Positions 22,034 through 32,440 of a stretch of DNA of 64,000 nucleotides are shown here, piece after piece; within the stretch, counting starts at the first letter, position 1, and every line of letters starts with the position of its first letter. The notes beneath the pieces were generated by a model. It was not told the DNA's origin. It made no database searches and saw only the letters and a program-made list of their open reading frames with translations. A program made the position numbers and the translations under genes. Origin of the DNA: Valencia hispanica (taxonomy: Eukaryota > Chordata > Actinopteri > Cyprinodontiformes > Valenciidae); assembly GCA_963556495.2 (NCBI GenBank), contig OY747716.1, positions 10,926,571-10,990,570 on the forward strand, in the 5' to 3' direction.

Positions 22034-23395
22034 TGTTGAGGCTACTGAACGAACTGGATCTCCAAGCATCCTTTCACTGAACGAACTGCATCTCCCAGCA
22101 CCCATTGCGCTGCCCTCGACCCATTCTCATTGGTCTTTGGCCAGTGATGACATCACAGAGTTGATAAAAGCAGCGCGAATAATGAAATCTTGGTCTTTTG
22201 GTTCCCCAGCGGTGCTGCAAGGAGAAGCTTTAATCCACTGCTATCATTTTCCCTTTTTTCGTTCAAACCAGCTGGACCAGGAAGAACGTCCCTTTTAAAC
22301 TTCGAAGTGAATCGGCCGAGCAAACAGACTCCCCGTCGGCGTAACCAGGGAGTCAGCTGGCTATCTGAGCTCTATTGAAAAACGCCCTCAGAGTCCCTCA
22401 GAGCCTAAAGGTGGACGTCCGCTTTTTCTGACCTCGGTTTTGCGCAAACCGCTCGTTTAAACTGGACACTTTCTACGTTCTTCGTCGTGGACTGTGGAGA
22501 GCTGCCCCCACCAAGTAGGATTAAACTGATTTATATCTCTCGGTCTGGGTAGAGGAGAGGTTTTGACGGTTAATATCTGTTTTCTGTTGGTTAAAATAAG
22601 TCTGTCAACTTGTTAACCACTGTTATTCTTGGTCGTCTGTCGCTGTACACCGACCCTGAATGTGCATGCTTTTTGTGTTTTATTATTTGACTTTGGTTGC
22701 AACCAGAAGCAGTATATTATATTGTATTATTTCCTTGTTTGTTTATTGTCCGCTGCGGTCGGCGCGTGTCTGTTTAGACAGGTCGCGTGGACTCAGTAGA
22801 TCTCCTTTCTCCGTCGCCCCCGTTTCCTTTGTCCAAGCCACCATTGCTAATGAAACTAGCCTTTGTTGAATCGCCACGCTGTCTTCCTTTGTCTTCCTTT
22901 GTGAACCGATTGCGCCAATTGATAAAGCTTGAGTTATTTATCGCATTGAAGGGGTGAGCTGAACCCCCCCCTCATTCGCTCACTGTCTCCCACACACGCA
23001 CACACAGCCGCACACACACGCCCCTTCCCTCGACGTTAACTTTGTTCTATATTTTTGCATGCGTTAGAATAGATGGAAATTATGAATGAAATGTAATCTG
23101 CAAGGTTGACCTATTTCATTAATAAATTCCCTTAAGTAACGAGAAGTTTCCTGTGCTATTTCAGTGTGCTGTGAAGTTTGTTTTAACCCAGCGGACGAAC
23201 TCTACGCCTTTTCAGAGAGACTGACAGTCTGGTTTAATTAAAATTATCTCATTTATGAGATTGGTGCCCCTATATCTTTAATAAACAGGTTAAACTCGAA
23301 CGTCATCAATAATTATATTAATATCAAATTATTGATTATAATTATTGATGCTCAGAAAACCAGACAACAAATATTTATTATTAATAGTTACAACA
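22034..23395 (+). mobile_element. ERV-like solo LTR, family B, with ATAA target duplication
   Basis: TGTTG at 22034 and CAACA at 23391-23395 form the termini, and ATAA occurs directly on both sides (22030-22033 and 23396-23399). The LTR is 1362 bp. U3 starts with two copies of a unit of about 33 bp (CTGAACGAACTG and CATCCTTTCACTGAACGAAC), followed by the CRE-like/TATA block, a long R region, AATAAA at 23121-23126 and a U5 with ATTGGTGCCCC and AT-rich palindromes. A near-identical inverted copy is at 44887-46300. No internal genes remain, so it is a solo LTR produced by LTR-LTR recombination. The 4-bp duplication fits gammaretrovirus-like (class I) ERVs, but the family is not identified. Confidence 0.85.
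22145..22170 (+). promoter_or_regulatory. LTR B core promoter motif
   Basis: TGATGACATCACAG followed by GATAAAAG, the same order and spacing class as in LTR A (238-269) and inverted LTR B'. Inferred U3 core promoter. Confidence 0.45.
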
Positions 23396-23706
23396 ATAAA
23401 TCACCTAATTCAAAATAGAAGCTGAGTAATGGTGCATCTCAGAGAAAACCCGAGACCACAAGCAACTGCAGCGTTGGGTTGAGATCCAGAAAGCAAACAT
23501 CTTTAGTGTAGCAGCTTTACATTCTCTGTATCACAACATCGCAAAAACAAGGAATAATTCTTCAAAGCAGTAGTCCACCTATATCTATCTGAAGACTGCT
23601 TGCTATTTTTTCTCTCTCTGCACTCTCCAGTTCATGACTTATGTAACTCTGCTCCCTGGCGAATGTAATAGAAAAGACACAATTTAAACAAAAGAACAGA
23701 AAATGA
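23396..23706. other. Unassigned spacer between LTR B and microsatellite
   Basis: Starts with the ATAA duplication. No coding sequence or known repeat recognised. Confidence 0.35.
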
Positions 23707-23838
23707 TCCATCCATCCATCCATCCATCCATCCATCCATCCATCCATCCATCCATCCATCCATCCATCCATCCATCCATCCATCCATCCATCCATCCATC
23801 CATCCATCCATCCATCCATCCATCCATCCATCCATCCA
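23707..23838. repeat. (CATC)n microsatellite, 33 units
   Basis: About 132 bp of perfect CATC/GATG tetranucleotide repeat. It opens long frames reading MDGWMDGW on the minus strand, which are artefacts. The tract resembles the tail of Rex3-type LINEs, but no LINE sequence adjoins either side. Confidence 0.95.
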
Positions 23839-24126
23839 AATGTGTGTGGCTCTTGAGGAATCTAAAGGAAGTGGCGTGCTGATCAAACACAGGCCTGCCC
23901 TCTCCATATGTTTTGACAGTCCTTTAAAGAAAATGGGAGTGTCGTTAGACACAGCACTTGCATCGACAGATGATGAGGCTGCATGTCTTCACATCCCCGC
24001 TGACGGAGAAGTATACACTAGGCTTTTAGGCTGAGTCGAGGAGCAGCAACTGTACTACAGCAGACAAGGCAACTGTTTGTCTTTTGATCTCCTGCCCTAT
24101 CCAACCATAACTCGAGAAACAAGACA
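23839..24126. other. Unassigned segment with a short plus-strand frame
   Basis: A 64-codon frame (23840-24034) follows the microsatellite directly and has a protein-like composition ([20 protein letters not shown]), but there is no recognisable domain or start context, so it is not called. Confidence 0.2.
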
Positions 24127-24656
24127 CCAATGCCATGCACACACGTAGGAGGTTTTAAAAAAAAAAAACAAATATTCTCAGTACCTCATTAAAAAGAAAA
24201 ACTCGCTCCACACCTAACCGCATAAGTGCATTGTTAGATTCATTCACAGACATGCCAAACCTGTAGGGGGCAGTAGTTCCCCCAAATCTTGTACTATCCG
24301 AATAACTTTCTAATTTCTAACTTCTACATACAGCAGTAATTGAGCTTGTAAAAACAAGCAAGCAAAAAGTGCTTGGACAATCGATAATACCAACACAGCT
24401 CTGAGGGCATAACTGCTGTTTCTGAATGGAAACACAGGTTGCACAAGTGATGTTGGAGCATTTTTGTCACAGACAGGGACATTGCAAAATAAACCTCCAG
24501 GTTATTTATGTCCACAAGCAAATGCTTAAAACTGAGAAAACGCAATTCTTTACTTTTTGGTACCCTAAATCTGCGGTTTCGTGTGGATGTCAGGCCAAAT
24601 CATAAAAAAAATATCTTTGTTTTGTGAGATACACGGCTACGTGTGGACAAGGCCTA
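24127..24656. mobile_element. MITE, second copy of the 6844-7379 family
   Basis: Shares the ordered blocks CACACCTAACCGCATAA, CCTGTAGGGGGCAGTAGT, AAGTGCTTGGACAATCGAT and TGATGTTGGAGCATTTTTG with 6844-7379. The right end reads ACGTGTGGACAAGGCCTA and the left GCACACACGTAGG. This copy is free-standing, showing that the family moves independently of the hAT element at 6471. Confidence 0.7.
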
Positions 24657-24689
24657 AGACAGCTGAACTCCACTGCCTGCAATTTGAAT

Positions 24690-25110
24690 GAGCAAGTTAC
24701 ACATTTTTTTGTCTCATGATCAGCTGAAAGGTCCAAACATGTGCCAAAATAGCTATGCTGCCAGTCTTTTGACCAACACCAGGAAAAAGGATCATATTAC
24801 ACCTGTTCTTAAATCCATGCACTGGCTCCCTGTTTGTAAAATTATCAAATTTCAAATCTTGGTGACAGTCTATACATCTCTCAATGGTCTTGGACTGAAA
24901 TACATTTCAGTTGCTGGTCAGGTATAATAATCCGTGTAGATCTTTCAAGTCATCAGAGACCTCTTCACTCTGCGTTCTCAGGATCAGAATACTATACTGT
25001 ATTAGTCTCCTTCCTGTATCGCTCTGCAACCAATTGCCTAAAAACCTGAGATGTGCAGCAATTTTGACTCTTTAAATCAGAACTGAAAACATTACTGTTC
25101 ACTGCAGCTT
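24690..25110 (+). pseudogene. L2/CR1-type LINE ORF2 C-terminal fragment
   Basis: Sense frame 24688-24927 encodes ASLLTNTRKKDHITPVLKSM, then HWLPVCKIIKFQILV and YTSLNGLGLKYIS, the conserved C-terminal RT tail of L2/CR1 LINEs (H-I-T-P-V-L-x-x-L-H-W-L-P-V). Decayed downstream sequence to about 25110 retains the position of the serine/arginine-rich last portion. Not joined to a 3' UTR. Confidence 0.7.
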
Positions 25111-25224
25111 ACTCTTAAATGGTAAAAATTGCTTTATCATTTCTTTTACGCATTTGATTTTATTTGCTCAAATTCGCCATTTTGACTTTTCTTTCCCTTA
25201 ATGTGATCATGTCTCATACTTTTA

Positions 25225-25445
25225 TTACCTCCACCAAGGAGGTTATGTTTTTGCCAGGGTTTGTTTGTCTGTCTGTTAGTTAGCAACATAACTCAAATAG
25301 TTATTGGTGAATTTTGATAAAATTTCCAAGAAATGTCTGTAATGGGACCATGAACAGGTGATTAGAATTTGGGGATGATCTGTAACCCGCCATTACCAGA
25401 AACGTGATTTTCGTGAATAACTACTGCAAAAACTTTAGACAAGTG
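25225..25445 (+). repeat. Dispersed repeat of the CCACCAAGGAGGTTATG type
   Basis: ACCTCCACCAAGGAGGTTAT followed by TTTGTTTGTCTGTCTGTTAG is a short interspersed repeat I recognise from many animal genomes. The superfamily is uncertain. It runs into the Tc1 fragment at about 25450. Confidence 0.5.
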
Positions 25446-25449
25446 TGAA

Positions 25450-25740
25450 ATCTCAACACACTCAATGACGTTGAGATCTGGGCTCTGTGGGGCCATACCA
25501 TCACTTCCAGGACTTCTTGTTCTTCATGACGCTGAAGCTAGTTCTTAATGACTTTGTCTGTATGTTTGGGGTGGTTGTCCTGCTGCGGAATAAATTTGGG
25601 GCCAATCATATGCCTAACTCTTGGTATTGCATGGTGGATAAGTATCTGCCTATATTTCTCTGCATTGAGAACACCATTAATCCTGACCAAATCTCCAACT
25701 CCGTTTGCAGAAATGCAGCCCCAAACATTCAAGAAACCTT
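25450..25740 (-). pseudogene. Tc1 transposase fragment, antisense
   Basis: The minus strand reads VWGCISANGVGDLVRINGVL, then NAEKYRQILIHHAIP and IPQQDNHPKHT, the central part of a Tc1 transposase with the second catalytic Asp in QQDN. It is truncated on both sides. The right edge is fused precisely to a fragment of LTR family A (25741). It differs from the 50486 family (GKLVRVDGKMDGAKYRAIL at the same place), so at least two Tc1 lineages are present. Confidence 0.8.
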
Positions 25741-26199
25741 CTGGACCGGGAAAAACTAATTTCAAAGCTTCGAAGTGCTCATCCTGTTCGTGTATCTAGT
25801 TCGAGCTATATCAGAACTGTTCCAAGTCAGTTCGTTAGACGTCGACCTGCAGGCCACCCAGCCTGCAGTTGGGCCACACAGTCCTTAAAATCCTGTGCAG
25901 GTCCTAACTCTCTTTCTTGCTCAACTACAGACACAATTTGCTCTCCTCCTAGTGGACTGGACCTCCTTCAAAGCAAAGTAGGACTGAACCGATTCATTTG
26001 TACTAATATTGTGTCTGGGCGGAGATAAATAGAGAAAATAGAGCTTTAACGAGTTAGATCTCATTCATTGTTGTGTTTGAAACTGTTTGTTTTATCCTGA
26101 GCGGATTATGCCTTTCTTTCTTTTTCCTTCTTCTCCTTTTCCTCTCTCTTTTCCTCTCTCTCTCTCACTCCCCGATCACCCAGTCGGCAGAGTCGGAGG
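25741..26199 (+). mobile_element. Internal fragment of LTR family A
   Basis: Collinear with 377-968 of the first LTR: CTGGACCGGG, TTTCAAAGCTTC, GTTCGTTAGACGTCGACCTG, TAGTGGACTGGACCTCCTTC and TGTGTCTGGGCGGAGATAAA are all present in order. The (TC)n tract is short here. Neither LTR terminus is present. Confidence 0.85.
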
Positions 26200-27062
26200 A
26201 TGGCTGTCCCTGCATGGATTTGGGCTGGTGTCTTCGATTGCCTGGTTTGGTGGCGTGCTCTGGCGGGGGGCTGTGCCCTGGGTCATGCAGTTAGTTACTG
26301 GGTTGGATTGGTCTGACGCTAGTGGTCGTGGGCACTGGGGATCGCTGAAGATACGTGTGCAGCATGTGCAGCATGTGCATGTGTAGCATGGGTGGGTTGT
26401 TCTTGTTCTTGTGATCTGTGGGTGGATTGTTGACAGGAGAGGCCCCAGAGAGGATGTACCAGCAAGTGGCATTGGTGCACCGCTGCATATGTGGTGTGGC
26501 GGTGGCGGTGTGTCTGGGGTGCTCATTGTACTCCCCTTGGGCTGGGGTGAGGATGGATGCGCTGCACGGACACTGAGAGTTCGCTGTTTGGTGGTAGCTG
26601 TCAGGTGGCTTGATGGGGGTTGGGTCCAGCATCTCCACTTGATGGCCTGTTCTGTGAGTTTTCTGCCTGGTTCATTGGTGGGTTTGATTTGCCTTGGCTG
26701 GATGCTTGGTCTTGGTGCTCTGCGGTGTGCGGGATTGAGATTCGGAAGCTGGTTGACCTCGGTGTCCAGGTGTTGGCTGGGCTTGGCCTGGGTATGCTGT
26801 CCGTCCGCTGTGGCTATTGGTGTGGGGCCCGACATGGGACGGAAGGTTATTGGGATGTCAACTGTTGGAATTGGCCGGGGTGGCAGGAATGTATTTTGGC
26901 CATTGGCTGGCCATGGCCCCCGCGGCCTGGTGAGGGAAGGGGGCCCCCGTTGGCTGATCCCTGGCTGGGTCCCGCTGGGGGGGGGCGCCTTAGGGCCTCA
27001 GGTCCATGGCTGGATCCGCCCTGGCATGGCCGGCTACTGGCGGTGTCCATGGGCTCGTCGTT
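26200..27062. repeat. GC-rich, G/T-biased unclassified repeat body
   Basis: A compositionally distinct 0.86-kb block, rich in TGG, TGC and GGG words, with short internal direct repeats (GTGCAGCATGTGCAGCATGT at about 26357). It opens long frames on both strands (26176-26835 minus, 26411-27178 plus), but these are Pro/Thr-rich or Trp/Gly-rich with no domain and reflect composition. A similar block is at 59190-59640. It is followed directly by repeat X2, so it may be the body of the same element. Confidence 0.5.
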
Positions 27063-27345
27063 TATTCCCCTTCCTCTCTTTTATCTTCAACTCACCCTCG
27101 GACTCTTACATTTTTTTCCCTACCTCTCTTTATCTTTCTTTTTTTCCTTTTATTTTCCGTCTCTGTGTCCATATATAAAAAAAACAGCAATTTCTAATAA
27201 AGATTTTTTACATATATATATCAAGTGGCGTACTATAACAAAAGACGTAATGCTCCACTTGTGAAAGTTTTTGGGCTGGTAATCGGACACCAATTCTGAA
27301 TGCCACACTGTCAGACAGGACATGTTATAAAGAAAATAAATAAAT
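27063..27345 (+). repeat. Unclassified dispersed repeat, 3' part (copy X2)
   Basis: Second copy of the 21189-21490 repeat, with the same pyrimidine-rich block, TTCTAATAAAGATTTTT polyadenylation-like site and hairpin (CAAGTGGCGTAC and GTAATGCTCCACTTG). It ends in an A-rich tail AAAGAAAATAAATAAATAC, consistent with a retroposed 3' end. Confidence 0.6.
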
Positions 27346-27475
27346 ACATAAAATAAAGGTGACATGTCTATGGTACATCCCATCCTTTGCCAAATAAAAA
27401 CGGGAGAAAACGCATCCACCCCAACCCTCTACCCTAGCAACATGTGTACAAAATGGACGTATTTTACTTTTTTTC

Positions 27476-28332
27476 TTACAAATATGAAATATGCATTGTG
27501 CTGCCTGTATTACTGTGGTTTAAGTAATCCATTAAAGAGAGGTGTCCCAGCTGCATCGGTTCCTCTGGTTTGGTAGATTCTGAGCGAGTGACAGCAGAGC
27601 TGGATTCTGCCAGTCTGGGTGGGACGAACCGCTGAGGAGTAGGCCGATCGGTGGATCTCGGTCGAAAGTATAATCCTGCGATCGATCTCCAGGGCCAACT
27701 GGAGTCTCTACCAACCTTTATGTAATTGGCGAGGCTTTCCAGGAAGATCGACTTGAGGGCCGAATCCCCCCATCTGAGCTTGGCGGTCAGAGTCTTAAAA
27801 TCAGCTGCGAAGCGATGAACTGGGTGATGGTGTTGATGTAAGTGGAGTAGCTGGGTCTCTGAATCCACTTCGCTTCTGGGTGGTACAAACGTCTTCCGTA
27901 GTTCCTCCACGAACTTGGCGTGGTCATTGCAGAGAGCAGACCTCTGATTGTATAAAGCTGCGGCCCAGTTTTGGGCTTGACCAAGACTGGGCCGCAGCTT
28001 TTCTAAGCAGAGAAAGCAGAGATGTCAGCAGTGCCACCCTGGAGGGTGATGAGGCATACATAGTAAGTTGACAATCAAAGATCATGTCCAGTGCAGCAAA
28101 CAATCCATCTGGTTTCCTCTGTACCATTCCACTCCTCAGGTAAGCAGATCCGAGGTTCTGGAGCTGAAACAGGGCGAAGTTGAAGTGTGTTGACCCAACT
28201 GGTGAGTCTGATATGAGCCTCTAACAGGGCTTCATGTTTGGAGGCAAGGCGGTCAAACAGGTTGTGCAGATGCGTCACTTCCGCCCGGAGCGCCTCCACT
28301 TCCGCTGGAGCGCCATTAGTGGGCTCAGTCAT
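27476..28332 (-). pseudogene. Ty3/Gypsy-type gag remnant, antisense
   Basis: The minus strand starts at ATG 28332 with MTEPTNGAPAEVEALRAEVT, a short coiled-coil region, and the motif PEPRICLPEEWNG that precedes the capsid-like part of vertebrate Gypsy gag. After frameshifts near 28075 and 27910 the frame at 27910-27476 shows VDSETQLLHLHQ, VHRFAADFKTLTAKLRWGDS and STKPEEPMQLGHLSL, typical of the end of a Gypsy gag before the zinc knuckle. No protease, RT or integrase follows, and no LTR was identified beside it. Truncated and frameshifted. Confidence 0.7.
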
Positions 28333-28454
28333 CCTGTCAGAGCCGCTGTGATGGAAGCGGCGGCGAAGAGGTTCTTTAGCATTCCAAACGTGGAGGAGAG
28401 CCGTAGCGGGATGGCGAGGCCACCCCACCAAATTTTAACTTCACGTATTAAACG

Positions 28455-29190
28455 AGGAATTGCAAAAGGGGAGGCGGAACTGCTTTTATTAGTTCATCAA
28501 CGCTTTCTGCCAAACATGTTTTATTTGATAACTTTAGCACTTTTGAATATATTGCAACTGATTTTAGCACTCCTCAGATTGTATGCTTCACAGTTTATAG
28601 GCCTCCTAAAAAGAGTGCACTTTTTATTCAAGAATTTTCATCAATTTTTTTTAATCAATTTTGCACAACTCTTATGAAAGAATAATTTTAGCTGGTAATT
28701 TTAATCTACATTTAGATAACCTCTTAGATCCTTTGTCAAAATATTTTTTAAATATTTTAAATTATATGGATTTTAGTCAACATGTAATGCAGCCGACTCA
28801 CAACAGAGGACACACCCTTGACTTGGTCATCACGTATGGCCACTTTGGTCCTGCCAAGCTCCTCTTAAAGTGACCAGGGCTGTTCTAGGACCAGAAACCA
28901 GAGGCAACGTGACAGAGGGGGCATTAGAATAAGCTGTATCCTCTGTTGTTGACTTGTCTGTCTCTGACCATTACTGTGTGTTTTTTAATATCACCAGTTT
29001 TATCCAGTAGGAGACCTCTGTGAGAACTGTCAGGAAACGCCATCTAACCCCTGAAGTGGCTAAAGTGGCTGCAGGTACAACACCATGGAGAAACGAAGAG
29101 TTTTATGTGGGGTCATTTTAAACTGTAAAGCACTTTGTAATGCAATTTTGTATGAAAAGCGCTTTATAAATAAAGTTTGATTGATTGATA
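28455..29190 (+). mobile_element. L2-type LINE (subfamily B), sense, internally deleted
   Basis: Sense fragment of the endonuclease domain (YERIILAGNFNLHLDNLLDP, then YMDFSQHVMQPTHNRGHTL and DLVITYG, 28670-28850), collinear with the antisense copy at 55800-56290. It jumps at about 29085 directly to the 3' terminus (AAAGCGCTTTATAAATAAAG followed by TTTGATTGATTGAT at 29190). The RT domain is missing. A short duplication of the DLAVSDHYCVFF region (about 28940-29000) is interrupted by an insert at 28850-28940. Confidence 0.75.
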
Positions 29191-29254
29191 TGATAAGACC
29201 CAGGAAGTTTGGTATAGCTGTGAATGTGTATGTTGAAGTTATTACACAGTGAAT

Positions 29255-29600
29255 GTTGAGAAGGCAATGCCACGCCGACCTGCTTTGACACAGCAAAAAT
29301 CTTTTAATAACTTTTGATCCCCAATGCCTGAAGTGAAAAGCTCTAGGAGGAGTTTGTTCAAATACAACGTGTGTAAAGCTTCTTGTCCATCTTTGATAGA
29401 CCCAACCACTTCAGAGTCATCTGAGGATTTTGGCAGATGACAGGTCTCTGACTTATACATGAAGTCTGAAGTGTACAGAGTGAAAAGGAATGGTGCTCCT
29501 GTGCTTCTGACCACCTGGTTTGACACACAATTCTTCAGTCTCACAAACTTTGATCTGTCTGTCAGGTAATCATCTACCCTCATGGAGCTGCTGAATTAAT
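29255..29600 (-). pseudogene. Rex1-like LINE RT fragment, antisense
   Basis: The minus strand reads DDYLTDRSKFVRLKNCVSNQ, VRSTGAPFLFTLYTSDF and CHLPKSSDDSEVVGSIKDGQ, matching the RT palm of the LINE at 36280-40905 (there GYLTNRLQFVRLKNC and YSDDSVIVGSIRDGQ). The catalytic box is S-D-D in this family. Short and frameshifted. Confidence 0.7.
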
Positions 29601-29699
29601 AGAGCTTTGTTGACTGGTCTACATGTCTTTTGTGGATCTGGAGAAAGTTTTTACATCCATGTATTCTGGTCGATATATTATTATTACATTGATTTTTGT

Positions 29700-30100
29700 T
29701 GTAGAAAATACTCTTATATCAGATCTTCTGTTCCTTCTGAGTCTCTGCTCTGTCTTCTCACATTCCGAGACGGTCATGGCAGATTGCCGCTTGTACTGAG
29801 CCAGGTTCTGCTGTAAGTTTTTTTCAATGTTAAAGTGGAGTTTTTCCTCTCCGCTGTAGCTACATGCTTGCTCAGTATGAGGGATTGCTGTGGTTGGAAG
29901 TCTGCATCAACGGGACGCACCCTCAAGTCAATGACCCAATGCAACCTGCTGGGATTCCTTAAATAGGAAACTAACTAAATCTTTAAAATAATTTGAATGT
30001 TTGTATAGTTGTATTGAAATGACATTTCTTGGAAAGTGCTTTGAGATGGCATCTGTTGTGAATCGGCACTACATAAATAAACTGAACTGAATTGAATTCT
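29700..30100 (+). mobile_element. L2 subfamily A 3' UTR copy, sense
   Basis: Contains the ordered 3' UTR blocks TCAGATCTTCTGTTCCTTCT, CTACATGCTTGCTCAGTATG, TCTGCATCAACGGG and the terminal AACTGAACTGAATTGAATT. 5'-truncated insertion with only UTR. Confidence 0.85.
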
Positions 30101-30134
30101 TTGGGGGCATTCTTTGGAGGGTTGGTGCAACAGT

Positions 30135-30541
30135 ACAGTGGTACCTGGGATGCTCTAAAAGTCCTTGTGTGAACAAAGCAAGATGTTGTCTTCATTCTCA
30201 GTTCAAAGTCAGGCTTCTTCTAATGTGGCTCTGTTGGCATCTTCAGATGGACTGCTTTTTCGGGGTTATAGTTCAGTCTTGAGCGGAGGAGTTGAAGTAA
30301 GTGATGGCAGGATGGAGGGGGATCTAGATAGAAGAATTGGGGTTTCATCTCTGATATAGGTGCTGATTCTGTTTGGGTGGTAAAGAAGAGGTGATCAAAA
30401 CAGCAACGCATGGTGCATTACAGTGGTACCTGCGATGTTCTAAAAGGCTATACAGTCTTTGTGTAAACAAAGCAAGACATTGTCTTCATTCTCAGTACAA
30501 AGTCAGGCTTCTTCTAATGTAGCTCTGTTGGCATCTTCAGG
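30135..30541 (+). repeat. Tandem duplication, period about 285 bp
   Basis: Copies at 30135-30247 and 30420-30541 share CAGTGGTACCTG, AACAAAGCAAGA, TTGTCTTCATTCTCAGT, AAAGTCAGGCTTCTTCTAAT and CTCTGTTGGCATCTTCAG. The second copy has a small insertion (GCTATACAGT). Identity of the duplicated sequence is unknown. Confidence 0.8.
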
Positions 30542-30644
30542 TGACCAAAACAGACCAAAACAGCAAAGCAAACATTTAGTAGTTCACCTTCAGCACTCTC
30601 CTTGTATATTGTCATAACAGATGGATTATGACTGAAAGAACAAG

Positions 30645-30870
30645 ACCCCAGATACAATTCAATGCAACTTGGTTTATTTATATAATGCCAATTACACAAC
30701 ACATGTCATCTCAAGGCACTTTACAAGAAAATAAATTGAAATAGCAAATAATGCAATTGGAGAGTAGTAGAAGCGAAGAGTAGCAGAGTGAACAAAATGA
30801 TTAGTCTGTCCTCTAGCTATCAAAACTGATAGTAGCATGACTACAGAGATATCTTAGGATAACCTAGCCC
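30645..30870 (-). mobile_element. L2 subfamily A 3' end fragment, antisense
   Basis: The + strand shows ACAATTCAATGCAACTTGGT, TTTATTTATATAATGCCAAT, then ATCTCAAGGCACTTTACAAG and the GGAGAGTAGTAGAAG and GTCTGTCCTC blocks found in the antisense copy at 33170-33830, with an internal deletion. Confidence 0.75.
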
Positions 30871-31655
30871 GTTAGAATGAGACATGCAGTGGGGCAGAGC
30901 GAGGGAGAACGGTCTGTCTGGACTGCAACCCCCCCCCAACCGAGGGCTGTTAAAGAAGAAGCAAAAAACAAACTGCATTTATTTCTTATGGTCATTCTAG
31001 TTTTCAAATTCCCAGGTCTTAGTTACAACTTGAGGGAAGTTCACAACATATTGTTTTGCAAAAGGCAAACACAACTAAATTAACATTTAATTTCAGTATC
31101 ACTACAAATTACAACACATTTTTCCAAATAAACTTACCCCCAGAGTGAAAAAGAGGCACTTCAAGAAATGTTCAGTGGCCTTGTTGCTATGATACGTGTG
31201 TGACAGTAAATGGTGCGTGTACATGATGCAGCAGAATTACCATAATAATGTGGTTGACTGCCGTCCTCATCAGGGTTAAAGGTTTTCTCTTTGGAATCAT
31301 GGAATCCCTCCCTGAGCCTTCTCTATTGTGAAAGACTGTCTGTAACTGTCATCAGCATATCTGCTGGTGTGGCTAATTTGTAGAGGTTAAGACTGTAATC
31401 CAGAGAGTGGAGAGGAAATAAAGAGTCATTTCTGTTGTGAGCTTGTAAATAGAAGAAGTTGGGCAAAGTCACTGTCTTAGACACAAGCTGTGTGCTGACA
31501 CAGATTATGACACACCTTGGAACAGACAGCAAAAAGAAAAACACTTAGTATTTAGTACTGTTGAAGCAAACGTTCTTCATTTAATAACCTGATACAACAC
31601 ATATACGGATTACTACTTCACCTTAATGGAGAATGCCAATAAAATTTTATTCGGT
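30871..31655. other. Unassigned spacer
   Basis: No coding sequence or recognised repeat. Confidence 0.3.
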
Positions 31656-31659
31656 GTAA

Positions 31660-31715
31660 ATGTACATACAGCAGGGTAAAAAGTGTTTACACACCTGCTG
31701 ATTTCTTTTATTTGG
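31660..31715. repeat. Tc1/mariner terminal repeat remnant
   Basis: TACATACAGCAGGGTAAAAA and CACACCTGCTGATTTCTTTT resemble the terminal repeat of a vertebrate mariner-type element (form ACAGCAGGG...AAGT...CTGCTGATTTT). Only one end is present. Confidence 0.4.
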
Positions 31716-31915
31716 GTGGGGGGGGGGGATTATCTTTGCTGCTACTTTAACCTGATTTTACCAGGGACTAATGAACTCTATCCATCCATACACACATTCA
31801 TCCATACAGCCTTGTTGGAAGTTTTTCTTTTCTTTGTTGTGTCTTCATTTTTTACAATCATGTGCAGTCTTTTTCAAAGCTTCATAACATCATCATCATT
31901 GATGATGGCTATGTT

Positions 31916-31957
31916 ATATTAACATGCTGCATGCATGAGCTGGTACATGAGCTGGTG
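31916..31957. repeat. 42-bp direct repeat, copy 1
   Basis: Perfectly identical to 32718-32759 (begins ATATTAACATGCTGCATGCA). The two copies bracket the L2 tail and the receptor exon. Confidence 0.9.
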
Positions 31958-31984
31958 TATTGGCGTGACTTTATAATGTAAACA

Positions 31985-32115
31985 GTGCTGTTTGTTTTTT
32001 TATGCTTGTATAAATGTATTGAAATGACTTCTTGTTAAGTGCCTTGAGATGACATCTGTTGTGAATTGGCGCTATATAAATAAACTGAATTGAATTGAAT
32101 TGAATTGAAATTGAA
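31985..32115 (+). mobile_element. L2 3' tail, sense
   Basis: TTCTTGTTAAGTGCCTTGAG, ATGACATCTGTTGTGAATTG, GCGCTATATAAATAAACTGA and then an iterated GAATT tail, the terminal about 130 bp of L2 subfamily A. It lies upstream of the receptor exon. Confidence 0.85.
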
Positions 32116-32440
32116 TTATGCAGAGACATCGTTGCAACACACTCACATGCAGACACACACACACACATGCAGACATTAATTACATAGAAGCCCCACTCTT
32201 CTTTGGAACTTCCTCTGGGTTGGTGGCTTATCATTGAGTGACTTGCACTCAGTTTGTTGTGAGACCAAAGTGACGCCTCTCAGCTGCAGTAAGAAATCTT
32301 ATTCCTTCAAACATCTACTTTTGTTTTATGCACCTTTAGAGTTGCTTGGATTTCTCACTTTGCTTCTTTTTAATTGCTAACAAGCTCCTAACTGCAGCCT
32401 GACCTTCTGAATCTTAAGTTATTTATTTATGGTTTTACAG

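Noticed and set aside
23562..23952. Long minus-strand frames of repeated M-D-G-W
   Set aside because: Pure translation of the (CATC)n microsatellite in three frames.
26176..27264. Frames of 219, 255 and 214 codons on both strands
   Set aside because: Overlapping frames in several phases of a compositionally biased GC-rich repeat, no domain, no start context. Length reflects lack of A/T-rich stop codons.
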